Assembly (NCBI GenBank): GCA_019057775.1
Contig: JAHLWT010000015.1
Span: 1 to 16,682, forward strand
From: Promethearchaeota archaeon
GTDB lineage: Archaea; Asgardarchaeota; Lokiarchaeia; Sigynarchaeales; SOKP01
Length of the DNA: 16,682 nucleotides
Direction of reading: 5' to 3'
Positions 1 through 8,300 of this stretch are shown in pieces. Under the pieces are notes generated by a model. That model saw nothing but the letters and a program-made list of their open reading frames with translations, was not told the origin of the DNA and made no database searches. Numbering within the stretch: the stretch's first letter is position 1; each line of letters starts with the position of its first letter. A program made the position numbers and the translations under genes.

Positions 1-125
1 ACTTTGTCTAATACCATTTTAATTCACTAATTAAAATTAAGAAATACTAAGTATTAATAATTTTTGCTTAGTTTTTTTTAAATAATACTATCTTCTCACG
101 AAAGAAAAAAATGGGATTATATCGA

Positions 126-509
126 TTATTCTCCCTTTATTACATTACCTTGAAATGAGGAAAAGCCATTAAAAATTGCTTTTGCGTCACCTTCAATTTC
201 AGCAAAAATGTTGACTGGACTTGCAGCAACTGGTTTATCCCCCGAACTTGCAGGAGTCGGCCCCCAAAAAATGCAAAATCCTTGGCCACTAATCCAATAT
301 CCTACATCACCAACATTGCATTCAGTTTGAGAATTTTCTTCGGGAATTGAAACAGGGCAATCACCATATAATTCTTCACCCCATCTCGATAAATTAACTT
401 CGAATGGAAGAGCATTCCAGATTGCTCTACAAGTTTCGGGATTCTTATTAATTAACAATTTTGCTCTAATTTTCCCAATACTCTCATTTTCAATAAAGAT
501 GTATTCCAT
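126..509 (-). CDS. Cyclophilin-like fold protein (DUF369 / TM1367-type)
   Basis: A 127-residue protein that looks complete, with no signal peptide or membrane segment, so probably cytosolic. I recognise the family from its conserved blocks: SRWGEELY at about 41-48, VGDVGYW at 66-72, GFCIFWGPTPAS at 77-88 and ASPVN at 96-100. These belong to the small cyclophilin-like beta-barrel family (Pfam Cyclophil_like, DUF369), widespread in archaea and bacteria. The fold resembles cyclophilin, but peptidyl-prolyl isomerase activity has not been established for this family and no substrate can be named. It is the only minus-strand gene in the left part and diverges from the GTPase gene at 801. An A/T-rich box (about 529-540) lies about 25 nt before the ATG and there is no convincing SD, which fits a leaderless message. 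Family assignment is fairly secure; function is not known. Confidence 0.82.
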   Translation of the reverse strand: MEYIFIENESIGKIRAKLLINKNPETCRAIWNALPFEVNLSRWGEELYGDCPVSIPEENSQTECNVGDVGYWISGQGFCIFWGPTPASSGDKPVAASPVNIFAEIEGDAKAIFNGFSSFQGNVIKGE

Positions 510-800
510 TTCATATCATTCCAAATTATTTTTTAAAGAAGAATAAGATTTCATATTATTTAAAACGAATTTTTTGTATTCTTTAAACAATTATAGTTGT
601 ACGAGATTTCAAATACAATCACTTAAAAAAAGAATGCCTTTCAGCAATGTTTTATAACTGTTAGTAACCTATTTAACACTTGAATTAGAAAATTTACTTT
701 TTCTATCAGAAAAGATATCATCATTTTTAAAACAATAGTGATAGTGTAATATTTTATTTTATTTATTATAATTAAAAACCAATTAAGGACCCGTCTTACT
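510..800. other. Intergenic region between divergent genes
   Basis: AT-rich spacer between the cyclophilin-like gene (leftward) and the first GTPase (rightward). The right end has an A/T box at about 766-778, roughly 27-30 nt before the GTPase ATG, which could be its TATA element. A partial SD-like AAGGA lies at 785-789. I see no gene, repeat or RNA here. A minus-strand open frame that crosses into the GTPase has no recognisable content. Confidence 0.4.
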
Positions 801-1415
801 ATGTTTAAATTTAAAATTGTGCTAGCTGGAGATAAAAATGTTGGTAAGAGTTCACTATTAATCAGATTTTGTGAGGACAAATTTTATGAAGATCTTAAAG
901 ATACGATCGGTGTTGATTTTAAAAGAAAGAAAGTAGATTTAAATTATGATTCTAAGGAAATCTCTTTAGAATTAAATATTTGGGATTTTGGAGGAGAAGA
1001 TAAATACCGTACTTTATTGCCTGCTTATGCAAATGGAGCAGCAGCAGCGTTTATACTATTCGATACTACTAATAAAAAATCCTTATATGATATAGAAAAT
1101 TGGGTTAAAATTATTACTGGGAATGCTCTTGAAAATGTTGTTTGGATATTTATAGCCACAAAGATTGATTTAAAAGATCAAAGAGAGGTATCAAAAAAAG
1201 AAGCATTAACTTTTTTCGAAAAATATAGATGGGGGACAGAAATATTTAAGACATCATCAAAAACAGGAGAAAATGTGGAAAAATCATTTTTACATGCGGC
1301 AAGAAAAATGATTGACTTGAACTTACAAAGATGCACTGGATGTGGTGACTTTTTTAGCAAAAAATTAAATTATTGTATGTATTGTGGGGAAAAAATCGAA
1401 ACTGAACAACCGTAA
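801..1415 (+). CDS. Ras/Rab-like small GTPase with C-terminal zinc ribbon
   Basis: A 204-residue small GTPase of the expanded Asgard Rab/Ras-like type. The G1 loop GDKNVGKS spans 10-17, the switch I Thr is T35 within TIGVDF, G3 is WDFGGED at 61-67, G4 is TKID at 120-123 and G5 is SSK at 152-154. Two features are odd. The position equivalent to Ras Gln61 is Glu66, whereas the other two GTPases here keep Gln. The G4 Asn is Thr. Instead of a prenylation tail, the C-terminus has a zinc-ribbon knuckle pair, C178-x2-C181 and C192-x2-C195, ten residues apart. This could mediate protein, RNA or membrane-adaptor binding, which is inference. Nucleotide binding looks intact; hydrolysis rate and partners cannot be read from sequence. 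The ATG at 801 places the P-loop at the usual distance from the N-terminus. It is followed after 87 bp by the 3-hydroxyacyl-CoA dehydrogenase, with its own promoter-like sequence. Confidence 0.9.
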   Translation: MFKFKIVLAGDKNVGKSSLLIRFCEDKFYEDLKDTIGVDFKRKKVDLNYDSKEISLELNIWDFGGEDKYRTLLPAYANGAAAAFILFDTTNKKSLYDIENWVKIITGNALENVVWIFIATKIDLKDQREVSKKEALTFFEKYRWGTEIFKTSSKTGENVEKSFLHAARKMIDLNLQRCTGCGDFFSKKLNYCMYCGEKIETEQP

Positions 1416-1449
1416 TTTTAAATGGTATGAGGGAATATTATTTGTTACA

Positions 1450-1494
1450 AAAATATTATAAATCCACTACCCATAATTTGAAATGAGTAAAGGT
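1450..1494 (+). promoter_or_regulatory. Probable TATA box and SD for the dehydrogenase gene
   Basis: An A/T box (AATATTATAAATCC, about 1451-1464) lies about 46 nt before the ATG. The SD-like AAAGGT at 1489-1494 is 8 nt before it. The spacing fits an archaeal promoter giving a short leader of about 20 nt that contains the ribosome-binding site. Confidence 0.4.
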
Positions 1495-1502
1495 ATTGAA
1501 AT

Positions 1503-2705
1503 ATGAACGATATAAGCGACATTAGGAACATTGCAGTCATTGGAGCGGGAGTACAAGGACATAAAATAGCTCAAGTGGCTTTGTTGGCTGGATTTGAAAA
1601 AGTTATTCTCAACAGTAGAACAATGCAATCAATTGATAGAGCAGTAGAAAATATAATTAATAGTAAATCGGTAGGTTTAAAAGTACTTGAAGCTAAAGGA
1701 CTTTTGAAAGAAGGTGAGAGTGCTAAATCTCTATCAGATAAGTTAGTAAAGGAGATTGACCTAAAGAAAGCAGTAGAAAGTGTTGATTTTGTAATCGAAG
1801 CTGTGCCAGAAATTTTGAAATTAAAACAAGAGATTTTTAAAAAAATGGGTGAATTTTCACCAGATCACACAATCTTAGCTTCTGATACATCAACAATGAG
1901 TATTACAAAAATAGGGGAATTCTCTGGAAGAGCCGATAAAGTAATGGGTATGCATTTTTTTAGTCCGATAGGAAGCACTTTGATTGAGATTACTAAAGGA
2001 GCAAAAACACATAATGAAACAATGGATATTGGGTACAAACTTGCCAATAAATTACCTTGCCTAAGGGGAGAAAGAATGGTCATTAGGCTCGAAAAAGAAT
2101 CACCCGGATTTGTGGTAAATAGAGTAATTGGTACAGGTGAAATATACTTTAAATGGGTAATTGAAGAAGCGACTAAGAGGGGGATTCCTTATGAGCAAGT
2201 AGATGCTGATGTCATTAAATTAATGCCTATGGGTTGCTGTTTAATGTGTGATATTATGGGTTTAGATACAGTATATAATTCTATGAAATATTTTGCGTCG
2301 ACATTATCTCCCGATTTCACTCCTAGCCCTGTATTTAAAAATTTAATAGATCAAGGTTATTTAGGTTATAAATCTGGAAGGGGGTTCTATGATTGGTCTA
2401 AAGGTAAACCTGTAATCAATCGAAAGAAAAAAGCTGGTTTAATGGATGTTAAAATAGTAGCAGCAATTCATTTGAATGAAGGTTGTAAACTCCTTGAGGA
2501 AAGGATTGTAGATAATTATGATATCATTGATGCTGCCGTTTCTGCTGGATATCATATTCCGGGTCCATTTAAAGTAGGTAAGAGATGGTATAAAAGACTA
2601 TCAAAACTACTCGGTAAATTTGCTGAAGAAGCCAATACAGAATATCTTAAACCTTGTGATTTAATGAAATCTGGAGCATTTCGTAAGATGAGGCGAGCAA
2701 CCTAA
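1503..2705 (+). CDS. 3-hydroxyacyl-CoA dehydrogenase
   Basis: A 400-residue NAD-dependent 3-hydroxyacyl-CoA dehydrogenase, expected to oxidise L-3-hydroxyacyl-CoA to 3-ketoacyl-CoA in beta-oxidation-like metabolism, or the reverse. The Rossmann nucleotide motif GAGVQGHKIA is at 14-23 and VIEAVPE at 97-103. The catalytic-site block ASDTST is at 126-131, with the usual Asn replaced by Asp128. Catalytic His151 is in GMHFFSPI and its partner Glu162 in LIEI, one residue closer than usual. PGFVVNRV (Asn206) begins the C-terminal domain, and GYKSGRGFYDW is at 288-298. Residues about 318-372 (LNEGCKLLEERIV... IPGPFKVGKRW) look like a second copy of the C-terminal 3HCDH domain, as in FadB-type enzymes, but no enoyl-CoA hydratase domain is present. 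No partner beta-oxidation gene adjoins it. The family is clear; the exact substrate chain length and direction are not. Confidence 0.92.
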   Translation: MNDISDIRNIAVIGAGVQGHKIAQVALLAGFEKVILNSRTMQSIDRAVENIINSKSVGLKVLEAKGLLKEGESAKSLSDKLVKEIDLKKAVESVDFVIEAVPEILKLKQEIFKKMGEFSPDHTILASDTSTMSITKIGEFSGRADKVMGMHFFSPIGSTLIEITKGAKTHNETMDIGYKLANKLPCLRGERMVIRLEKESPGFVVNRVIGTGEIYFKWVIEEATKRGIPYEQVDADVIKLMPMGCCLMCDIMGLDTVYNSMKYFASTLSPDFTPSPVFKNLIDQGYLGYKSGRGFYDWSKGKPVINRKKKAGLMDVKIVAAIHLNEGCKLLEERIVDNYDIIDAAVSAGYHIPGPFKVGKRWYKRLSKLLGKFAEEANTEYLKPCDLMKSGAFRKMRRAT

Positions 2706-2797
2706 AATCATCATTCATTCACATATAAATGTCAAGAATTCATTTATTTCAAAAGAAGTTCTATCATTTAAACGATCTAAATCCTTAACCTTATTAG

Positions 2798-3610
2798 ATG
2801 ATTATAGAAAAAACAGTAGATCTAGTAAAACAAATATATAAAATTCATAAAATTATTCCTCCTAAGATTACAAAAGTAGTTATTGGATTAGGATATACTG
2901 GAGTAGAAGTTACTGCGTATGCATATGAACCATTTCTGGGATTAGCATCCACATTATCAAGTATTATTAATAGAACTGATTGCAGCAAAATTAATTTTGC
3001 TGGCAAACTCACACGCATTCACCTTAGTGACCTTCTAAATTGGTCTATCCAAGCTCCAAGTATAGAGAAAATCATAGGTATCGCAACCCTCAATGGTGTA
3101 TCTCAACATATTTTAAAAATTGTGAATCCCTATAAGAAATCGGAAAGGAATCTGTTAGAACTTATCGAAGTCAAAAAAGATACAGAAATAACGTTTATAG
3201 GACTTATAAAACCATTAATAAGGGAGATTAGTAAAATGACTAAATCAATTAGAATAATTGAGGATACGCTTTTGATAACTCCAGAATTCAAACATTTTGA
3301 ATGTCAAAAGTCCTATACTCAATTAGAAGATGAAGAAATTAGTACCGATATTCTAATTTGTACGGGAACAACTTTAATAAATAATACATTAGGATCTATA
3401 TTAGAAAAGTTTAAAGGAAAAACAGGTAAAATAATTATTCTTGGTCCTACAGCTAGCATGATTCCTGATATTTTATTCGATTACGGTGTTGATATTGTTG
3501 GAGGAATGGAAATCTTTGATTCAAAATCAACTTTGAAAATTTTGCAAGAATCAGGAGGGACTAAAATATTTAGAAAATTTGGGAAAAAATACAATTTAAT
3601 TAAGGATTAA
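2798..3610 (+). CDS. DUF4213/DUF364 putative heavy-metal chelation protein
   Basis: A 270-residue cytosolic protein. The N-terminal part (about 1-100) resembles the DUF4213 enolase N-like domain, with GLGYTGVEV at 30-38. The C-terminal part (about 130-265) resembles DUF364, a Rossmann-like domain annotated as putative heavy-metal chelation. Supporting blocks are TGTTLINNT (189-197), LGPTASMIPDILF (215-227) and a C-terminal GGTKIF (253-258). In many prokaryotes this family sits beside metal, molybdate or tungstate and anaerobic enzyme genes. Here it lies between the dehydrogenase and a GTPase, and the only likely tungsten enzyme (the AOR) is about 11 kb away, so a link is only a guess. An A/T box (CATTTAAACG, 2765-2774) lies about 28 nt before the ATG and no SD is seen, consistent with a leaderless transcript. 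Biochemical function is unknown. Confidence 0.78.
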   Translation: MIIEKTVDLVKQIYKIHKIIPPKITKVVIGLGYTGVEVTAYAYEPFLGLASTLSSIINRTDCSKINFAGKLTRIHLSDLLNWSIQAPSIEKIIGIATLNGVSQHILKIVNPYKKSERNLLELIEVKKDTEITFIGLIKPLIREISKMTKSIRIIEDTLLITPEFKHFECQKSYTQLEDEEISTDILICTGTTLINNTLGSILEKFKGKTGKIIILGPTASMIPDILFDYGVDIVGGMEIFDSKSTLKILQESGGTKIFRKFGKKYNLIKD

Positions 3611-3682
3611 TCTATTTTATATCTAGAAATTACTTGTATTATTAGATCAAATTATATAATTAATAACGGGAGTTCGAAAAAA

Positions 3683-4207
3683 TTGGCTGAGTATTCATTA
3701 AAAATATTAGTAATAGGTCCTGCTGCGGTCGGAAAATCAAGTCTTATTCGTAGACTTGTTGAAAATAAGTTTTCATTACATTATAAGTTTACTATTGGAG
3801 TAGATTTTATGAGCAAGGTAGTTGAATACAAAACAGGAAACTCTGCTAAGCTTACTATGTGGGATATAGGAGGACAAGAACGTTTTAAAGTGTTACGTAG
3901 AAATTTCTACGAAGGAGCTAACGGTGCTTTAGTAGTTTTTGATCTCTCAAGGGCTCAAACGTTTACTAAAATGAAAGAATGGTTAGCTGATCTGAAACAA
4001 ACGCTTGAGGATGATATTCCAATCATCATAATAGGAAATAAAATAGACTTGATAGCAGATGTGGGTGAAGTTACTGATAGAACTGAAGCCCAACAATTTG
4101 CTAAAAAGGAAAATGCGATATTGATTGAAACTTCAGCTAAGACAGGTGATAAAGTTGAAGAGGCTTTTGTTGAACTTACTCGCAAGATTGTAAAGAAATA
4201 TTCTTAG
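3683..4207 (+). CDS. Rab/Ras-like small GTPase (TTG start)
   Basis: A 174-residue small GTPase, essentially a bare G domain. G1 is GPAAVGKS (12-19), switch I Thr37 is in FTIGVDF, G3 is DIGGQER with catalytic Gln65, G4 is NKID (119-122) and G5 is ETSAKTG (149-155). It ends KKYS with no C-terminal cysteine, so canonical prenylation is not expected. The start is TTG. No in-frame ATG lies upstream near it, and the next Met is beyond the P-loop, so TTG at 3683 is the only usual start codon that gives a complete protein. There is an A/T box (about 3648-3663) about 28 nt upstream; a GGGAG at 3668-3672 could also act as an SD. It is very similar to the third GTPase (shared VENKF, TIG.DF, SKV.E, WDIGGQ, EGAN/DGAN). 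It is probably a cytosolic nucleotide switch of the Asgard Rab-like expansion; target unknown. Confidence 0.92.
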   Translation: MAEYSLKILVIGPAAVGKSSLIRRLVENKFSLHYKFTIGVDFMSKVVEYKTGNSAKLTMWDIGGQERFKVLRRNFYEGANGALVVFDLSRAQTFTKMKEWLADLKQTLEDDIPIIIIGNKIDLIADVGEVTDRTEAQQFAKKENAILIETSAKTGDKVEEAFVELTRKIVKKYS

Positions 4208-4255
4208 ATCAACGTTTAGTTTTATATAATTTGAAAAAAATAGATTAATTCATTC

Positions 4256-4279
4256 TTCTTAAATTAAACGATTTAAGAA
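4256..4279 (+). terminator. AT-rich hairpin after the second GTPase
   Basis: A perfect 9-bp inverted repeat (TTCTTAAAT, 6-nt loop, ATTTAAGAA) starts 48 nt after the GTPase stop and is followed closely by a short T run (4281-4284). It could be a terminator or mRNA 3' end element. The stem is all A/T except one G-C pair, so it is weak and could be coincidental. Confidence 0.25.
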
Positions 4280-4348
4280 AGTTTTATTATACCTAATTAG
4301 ATTATTTATTTGTATAAATATCTTCTATTGAGTAATCTTAATTTCCAA

Positions 4349-4550
4349 TTAGATTTTTTTATGTTCCTTTAATAACTTAATCAAAAGTCGATCTCTAAAT
4401 TTCCGTAAAGTCTCATTATCATTTCCAAATTCGGGTGAACATTTTACCATTTCTTTATTTACTTTAAGAATTAAGTCCTTCCTTTAAGTTATTAATTCCT
4501 TCGGAACCTTGTCTAATCAATAATAAAAGGATATCCAATTCTCTATTCAT
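4349..4550 (-). pseudogene. Short frameshifted gene of unknown function
   Basis: Read on the minus strand, an ATG at 4548-4550 opens a frame beginning MNRELDILLLLIRQG that stops after 28 residues. The adjacent frame then continues with 37 or more sensible residues (KVNKEMVKCSPEFGNDNE... LLIKLLKEHKKI) to a TAA at 4349-4351. Dropping a single base in the GGAAGG run (about 4475-4485 on the plus strand) joins the two into a 66-residue, helical, charged protein with natural codon use. I recognise no family. Either a small gene has been inactivated by a one-base insertion, or the insertion is a sequencing error. It lies in the 568-bp gap between two GTPases; the rest of that gap holds only AT-rich sequence and the promoter region of the third GTPase. 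Confidence 0.42.
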
Positions 4551-4775
4551 TTTATACTAAAGTTAAACTGTTTAACCATGATTATATTAAAAACTCGATT
4601 ATTAAAATTTTAAGAAGCAAAAAAGGAGTCACTATTAAGAAAGTTCTAAGATAAAAATTTTATTTAAACTATCTGATTTAGAAAATGTTAAAATACTTGA
4701 GTGAGATCAAATAATTAGATTGTTTATTTTTTAACTAAATTTTAATTAAATATAACGTATGGATAGTGGTGATTT

Positions 4776-5309
4776 ATAGCGTCATCCTTATATGTTTTCA
4801 AGGTAATTATCATTGGACCTGGAGCTGTGGGTAAAACCTCACTGCTTCATCGGTTCGTAGAAAATAAGTTCACGTTTCGATATAAACTAACGATCGGAGC
4901 TGACTTCTTATCAAAAGTTATTGAGCGACAAAATTCCACCATCAAATTACAAATTTGGGATATAGGGGGGCAAGATAGATATAAATTTCTAAGGGCAAGT
5001 TTTTTCGATGGTGCGAATGGAGCATTGTTAGTTTTTGATATTTCACGTTGGCATACTTTTGGAGAGCTTGAAGATTGGTTATCAGATTTGAGAGAATATG
5101 CTGGAGAGAATACTCCCTTCATGTTAATCGGAAATAAGGTCGATTTAATTGATAAAAAGGATGAGATATATGAAAGGGATAGCGCTATAGTTTTCGCTAA
5201 AAAAGAGAAAACTAATTATATTGAAACTTCTGCAAAATCGGGAGAAAATGTTGAAGGAGCTTTTTGGGATTTAACCAATAGAATGTTGAAAAATGTAGGT
5301 GCTAAGTAG
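4776..5309 (+). CDS. Rab/Ras-like small GTPase with non-standard start
   Basis: A small GTPase closely related to its upstream neighbour. From the P-loop on it is intact: GPGAVGKT is encoded at 4815-4838, then TIGADF (switch I), WDIGGQDR with the catalytic Gln, NKVD (G4) and ETSAKSG (G5), ending NVGAK without a prenylation Cys. The first ordinary start codon in frame, GTG at 4827, lies inside the P-loop and would give a dead protein. The frame is open back to 4773 and contains no ATG, GTG or TTG before 4827. ATA at 4776 gives an N-terminus (x)ASSLYVFKVIIIG of normal length and character, 177 residues in all. It lies about 28 nt after an A/T box (TAATTAAATATA, about 4741-4752). So either AUA initiates here or an original ATG was lost, in which case this is a young pseudogene. 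Its 3' end is 18 bp from the convergent helicase gene. Confidence 0.75.
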   Translation: MASSLYVFKVIIIGPGAVGKTSLLHRFVENKFTFRYKLTIGADFLSKVIERQNSTIKLQIWDIGGQDRYKFLRASFFDGANGALLVFDISRWHTFGELEDWLSDLREYAGENTPFMLIGNKVDLIDKKDEIYERDSAIVFAKKEKTNYIETSAKSGENVEGAFWDLTNRMLKNVGAK

Positions 5310-5327
5310 CTTTTTCATTAAGGTAAT

Positions 5328-8300
5328 CTATTCTCCTAATTTAATTAGAGCAAAAGATATTATATTTGTGTAATATTTCGATCTGTTTCTTCTGATCATC
5401 TCGTTCTTCCGGTCTTCAAACCTGAATGATAAGTCATCTAGTTTTTTCTCTATTAATCTTATATCTTTTTTTAGAAAATTAATTTCTTCTTTTAACTTCT
5501 CTATTTTATTCATTCTCTCCTGTTTTTTAGCTTGATCTGTAAGGTATTTTATATTACGCAATTGTTTTTCAGAGGGTCTTTGACTTTCTTTTCTTTCCAA
5601 TTTTTGTTTTAAGATTTCTATCTTATACTGAAGAATTTTTCTATTATGAGCAAATATTCTCTCTTTTTTCTTCTTTTCTTGAGTATAGATTTTATCATTG
5701 AGTGCTTTTATTTCTTGTTTCCAAAGATTAGTCTTTGACTTAATTATCTCTTTTGCTTTTTGTTGAATGTGGTTAATTAGTTTAGAGTCTAATTTAATTT
5801 CTTCAAACTTATTACTAAATTGGTAAATTTTATCAAAATTTTTGATATCTAAAATGAATTCAGTTAGTTTTTCAAATGTATTACCATTTTGGTCTACAAT
5901 AATGGCACTAATTTGATTCTCTATAATATAACCTTGGAATTTAACCGAAAAAATAAATAAATATAAATCCTTAACACCTACTGAAGGATCTCCCAAATAC
6001 GGTGATACAAATTCCCTATTTAAGTTAAGTAAACTTACATTGCCTAGAAACTCATCATTTATACAAAAGTTTAATATATTATCTATTAAAGGATGCCCTA
6101 AAGCAAAAAAATCAATATCTTCCTTGTTTCTTGCGAGATCTAAATTGAAGGTTCCCTCATACTCATTTAAAATGGGATATTTAAGTTTATGTAATAGTGG
6201 ATCGTGTATCCTAATTTTCGATTGGAACTTAGGTTCATTTGTGGTTTTCTCTATGATTTCTGTTTGACTTTCAACTGATTCTATAACTCCATAGAAATGA
6301 TCATTGATATCAAAAAAGTAACATAAGAGTAAATATAATTCATTATGAGTTAGCTTTACATCGATAAATGATGCTAATGAGGTGATTAATCCTTCCATTT
6401 GAAAAGATTTTTTATCAATCATTAAATCATCTAATTGCATCTCAATCTCTTTCGCTTTTCTTATCTCTTCATCCAGTGTTCTGTAAAATTCATTTAACTT
6501 GGTCCTCTTTTTCGCATCATCTTCAGCAAAAAGGACATTTTTAAAATCTTTTTCAATTCTACCTATAATGGGTTCTAAAACACCTATAGATTCCTCGAAA
6601 AGATTAATTCTCTTAATAAGCGCATGAATGACATCAGTTTCAACAGTTCCTTCCATAAAAAAATTATAAATATAGATTTCTCGAGATTTCTGTCCAATTC
6701 TATCAAGTCTTCCAATTCTTTGTTCTAATTTCATAGGGTTCCAAGGTAAATCATAATTAATTAGCATGCGACAGAACTGGAAATTCCTACCCTCTCCGCC
6801 GATCTCTGTTGATAATAAAATTCCCAATTGACTACTTGATCTAAATTTTTCAACAGCTTCATCCTTTTGTGTTTTATCTAATCCACCATAGAATAGCTCC
6901 ACATTATAATTCCGATTTTGTTCTTCAATAATATCTTTTAAGAATTTTAAAGTATCTACAAATTGAGTAAATATAATTACTTTATCATGCGGATTTATTC
7001 TAAAAATTTGACTTAATAACTCTAATAATTTATCAGATTTAGAATCATATGGTAATTTCTTTAATTTATCATAAAACGCTTTTAATATTCTCTCATGGTT
7101 AAGTAAATTTATGGTTTCATCATTTATTTCTTTCTTTGATTTATTTCTAAATATTCCATTTGTTTCTGAATCAATATACTGTTCCTCCAACTCTAATTCA
7201 TAATATTCAGGGTTCTCCTCCTTAATCACATCAGGTGAAAGAAAAAAGTTTTTAAATCTATCAATATCTTTTAATCGACGTTCAAGGCTTTTTAAGAACG
7301 CAAATTTAGAGCTAGTTAATAATTTCTGTAGTGTAGTGATGACAAATCCTATTCCAACGTTTTTCTTATTATTTAGAGAAGAATTATAAATTTTAGCTAA
7401 GTAAAGGCGGATTTCATTGTAAATCTCTAATTCGAGTTGAGTAGGAATTACGATAATTGTTTTTACAATCCTGTTTGTTATGAACTCCTTAGTAAAAACA
7501 TTTTTTTTCCGATTTCTAATTAAAAATTTAGACAGTGTATGATCTGTTTCTATTTTTTTTACTAGATCATATTTATAGTCATTGTTTTTTAGATTGGCTA
7601 CAATTTGGATATAACTTTCCCTTTTATCAATATACCCTAGATCTTTCAGAAGCTTAATTGTGTTTTTTACTTCAAAGTTATTTAACCTGTCAACATTACT
7701 CAAATTTTTTATTAGCAAGTTGATAAAATTTTTATTCTTCCTAAAATGCTCAAAATCACCGAAACTTTTGAAAATTTCCGGATGAATGAGTTCAATTAAA
7801 GAATATAATTCAAATGAATGAAGTTGTAATGGTGTAGCAGTTAATAATAACAAACTTTCAGAGTTTAAGCTTATTTTCTTAGCTAAATCATAATTTAAGG
7901 TTTCTCTATAGCTTCCAGTTTTCGCGTTAGTAAGATACCTTCTTAAATGATGTGCTTCATCAAAAATTACTATATCCCATGTGATGTTCGATAATAATTC
8001 AATGTATTTTTTATTTCTGGCAAATTGAAGCGAACAGATGATTAAATTATCATAATAAAAGGGGTTGTGTAAAATTTCAGCATGTCTATAACTTCCCTTT
8101 CGTTTCAACTCCTTAATTTTTTTACCGTCATAAATAGTGAAATTGATGTTAAACTTATTTTCCATTTCCCATTTCCATTGTATCACCAAAGAGGCAGGTA
8201 CAATTATTATAATGCGTTCCGCAAGATTTCTCGCCATCATTTCTTTGATGTATATTCCCGCTTCGATGGTTTTTCCTAACCCAACTTCATCAGCGAGAAT

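Noticed and set aside
1..125. Partial gene at the left edge
   Set aside because: All frames are short and interrupted, with no recognisable protein segment; it reads as AT-rich spacer downstream of the cyclophilin-like gene.
641..880. Minus-strand open frame of 79 codons across the first GTPase start
   Set aside because: It overlaps the well-supported GTPase P-loop region, has AT-driven composition (Ile/Leu/Asn) and no recognisable motif.
3661..3682. tRNA-like GGGAGTTCGAAAA sequence before the second GTPase
   Set aside because: It resembles a T-arm only by a few bases; no acceptor or anticodon stem can be drawn around it.
4759..4792. A 14-nt intron or programmed bypass restoring the third GTPase start from ATG 4759
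   Set aside because: Removing 14 nt between TTATA repeats does restore frame, but I find no bulge-helix-bulge splice structure. A single ATA start at 4776 explains the data with fewer events.
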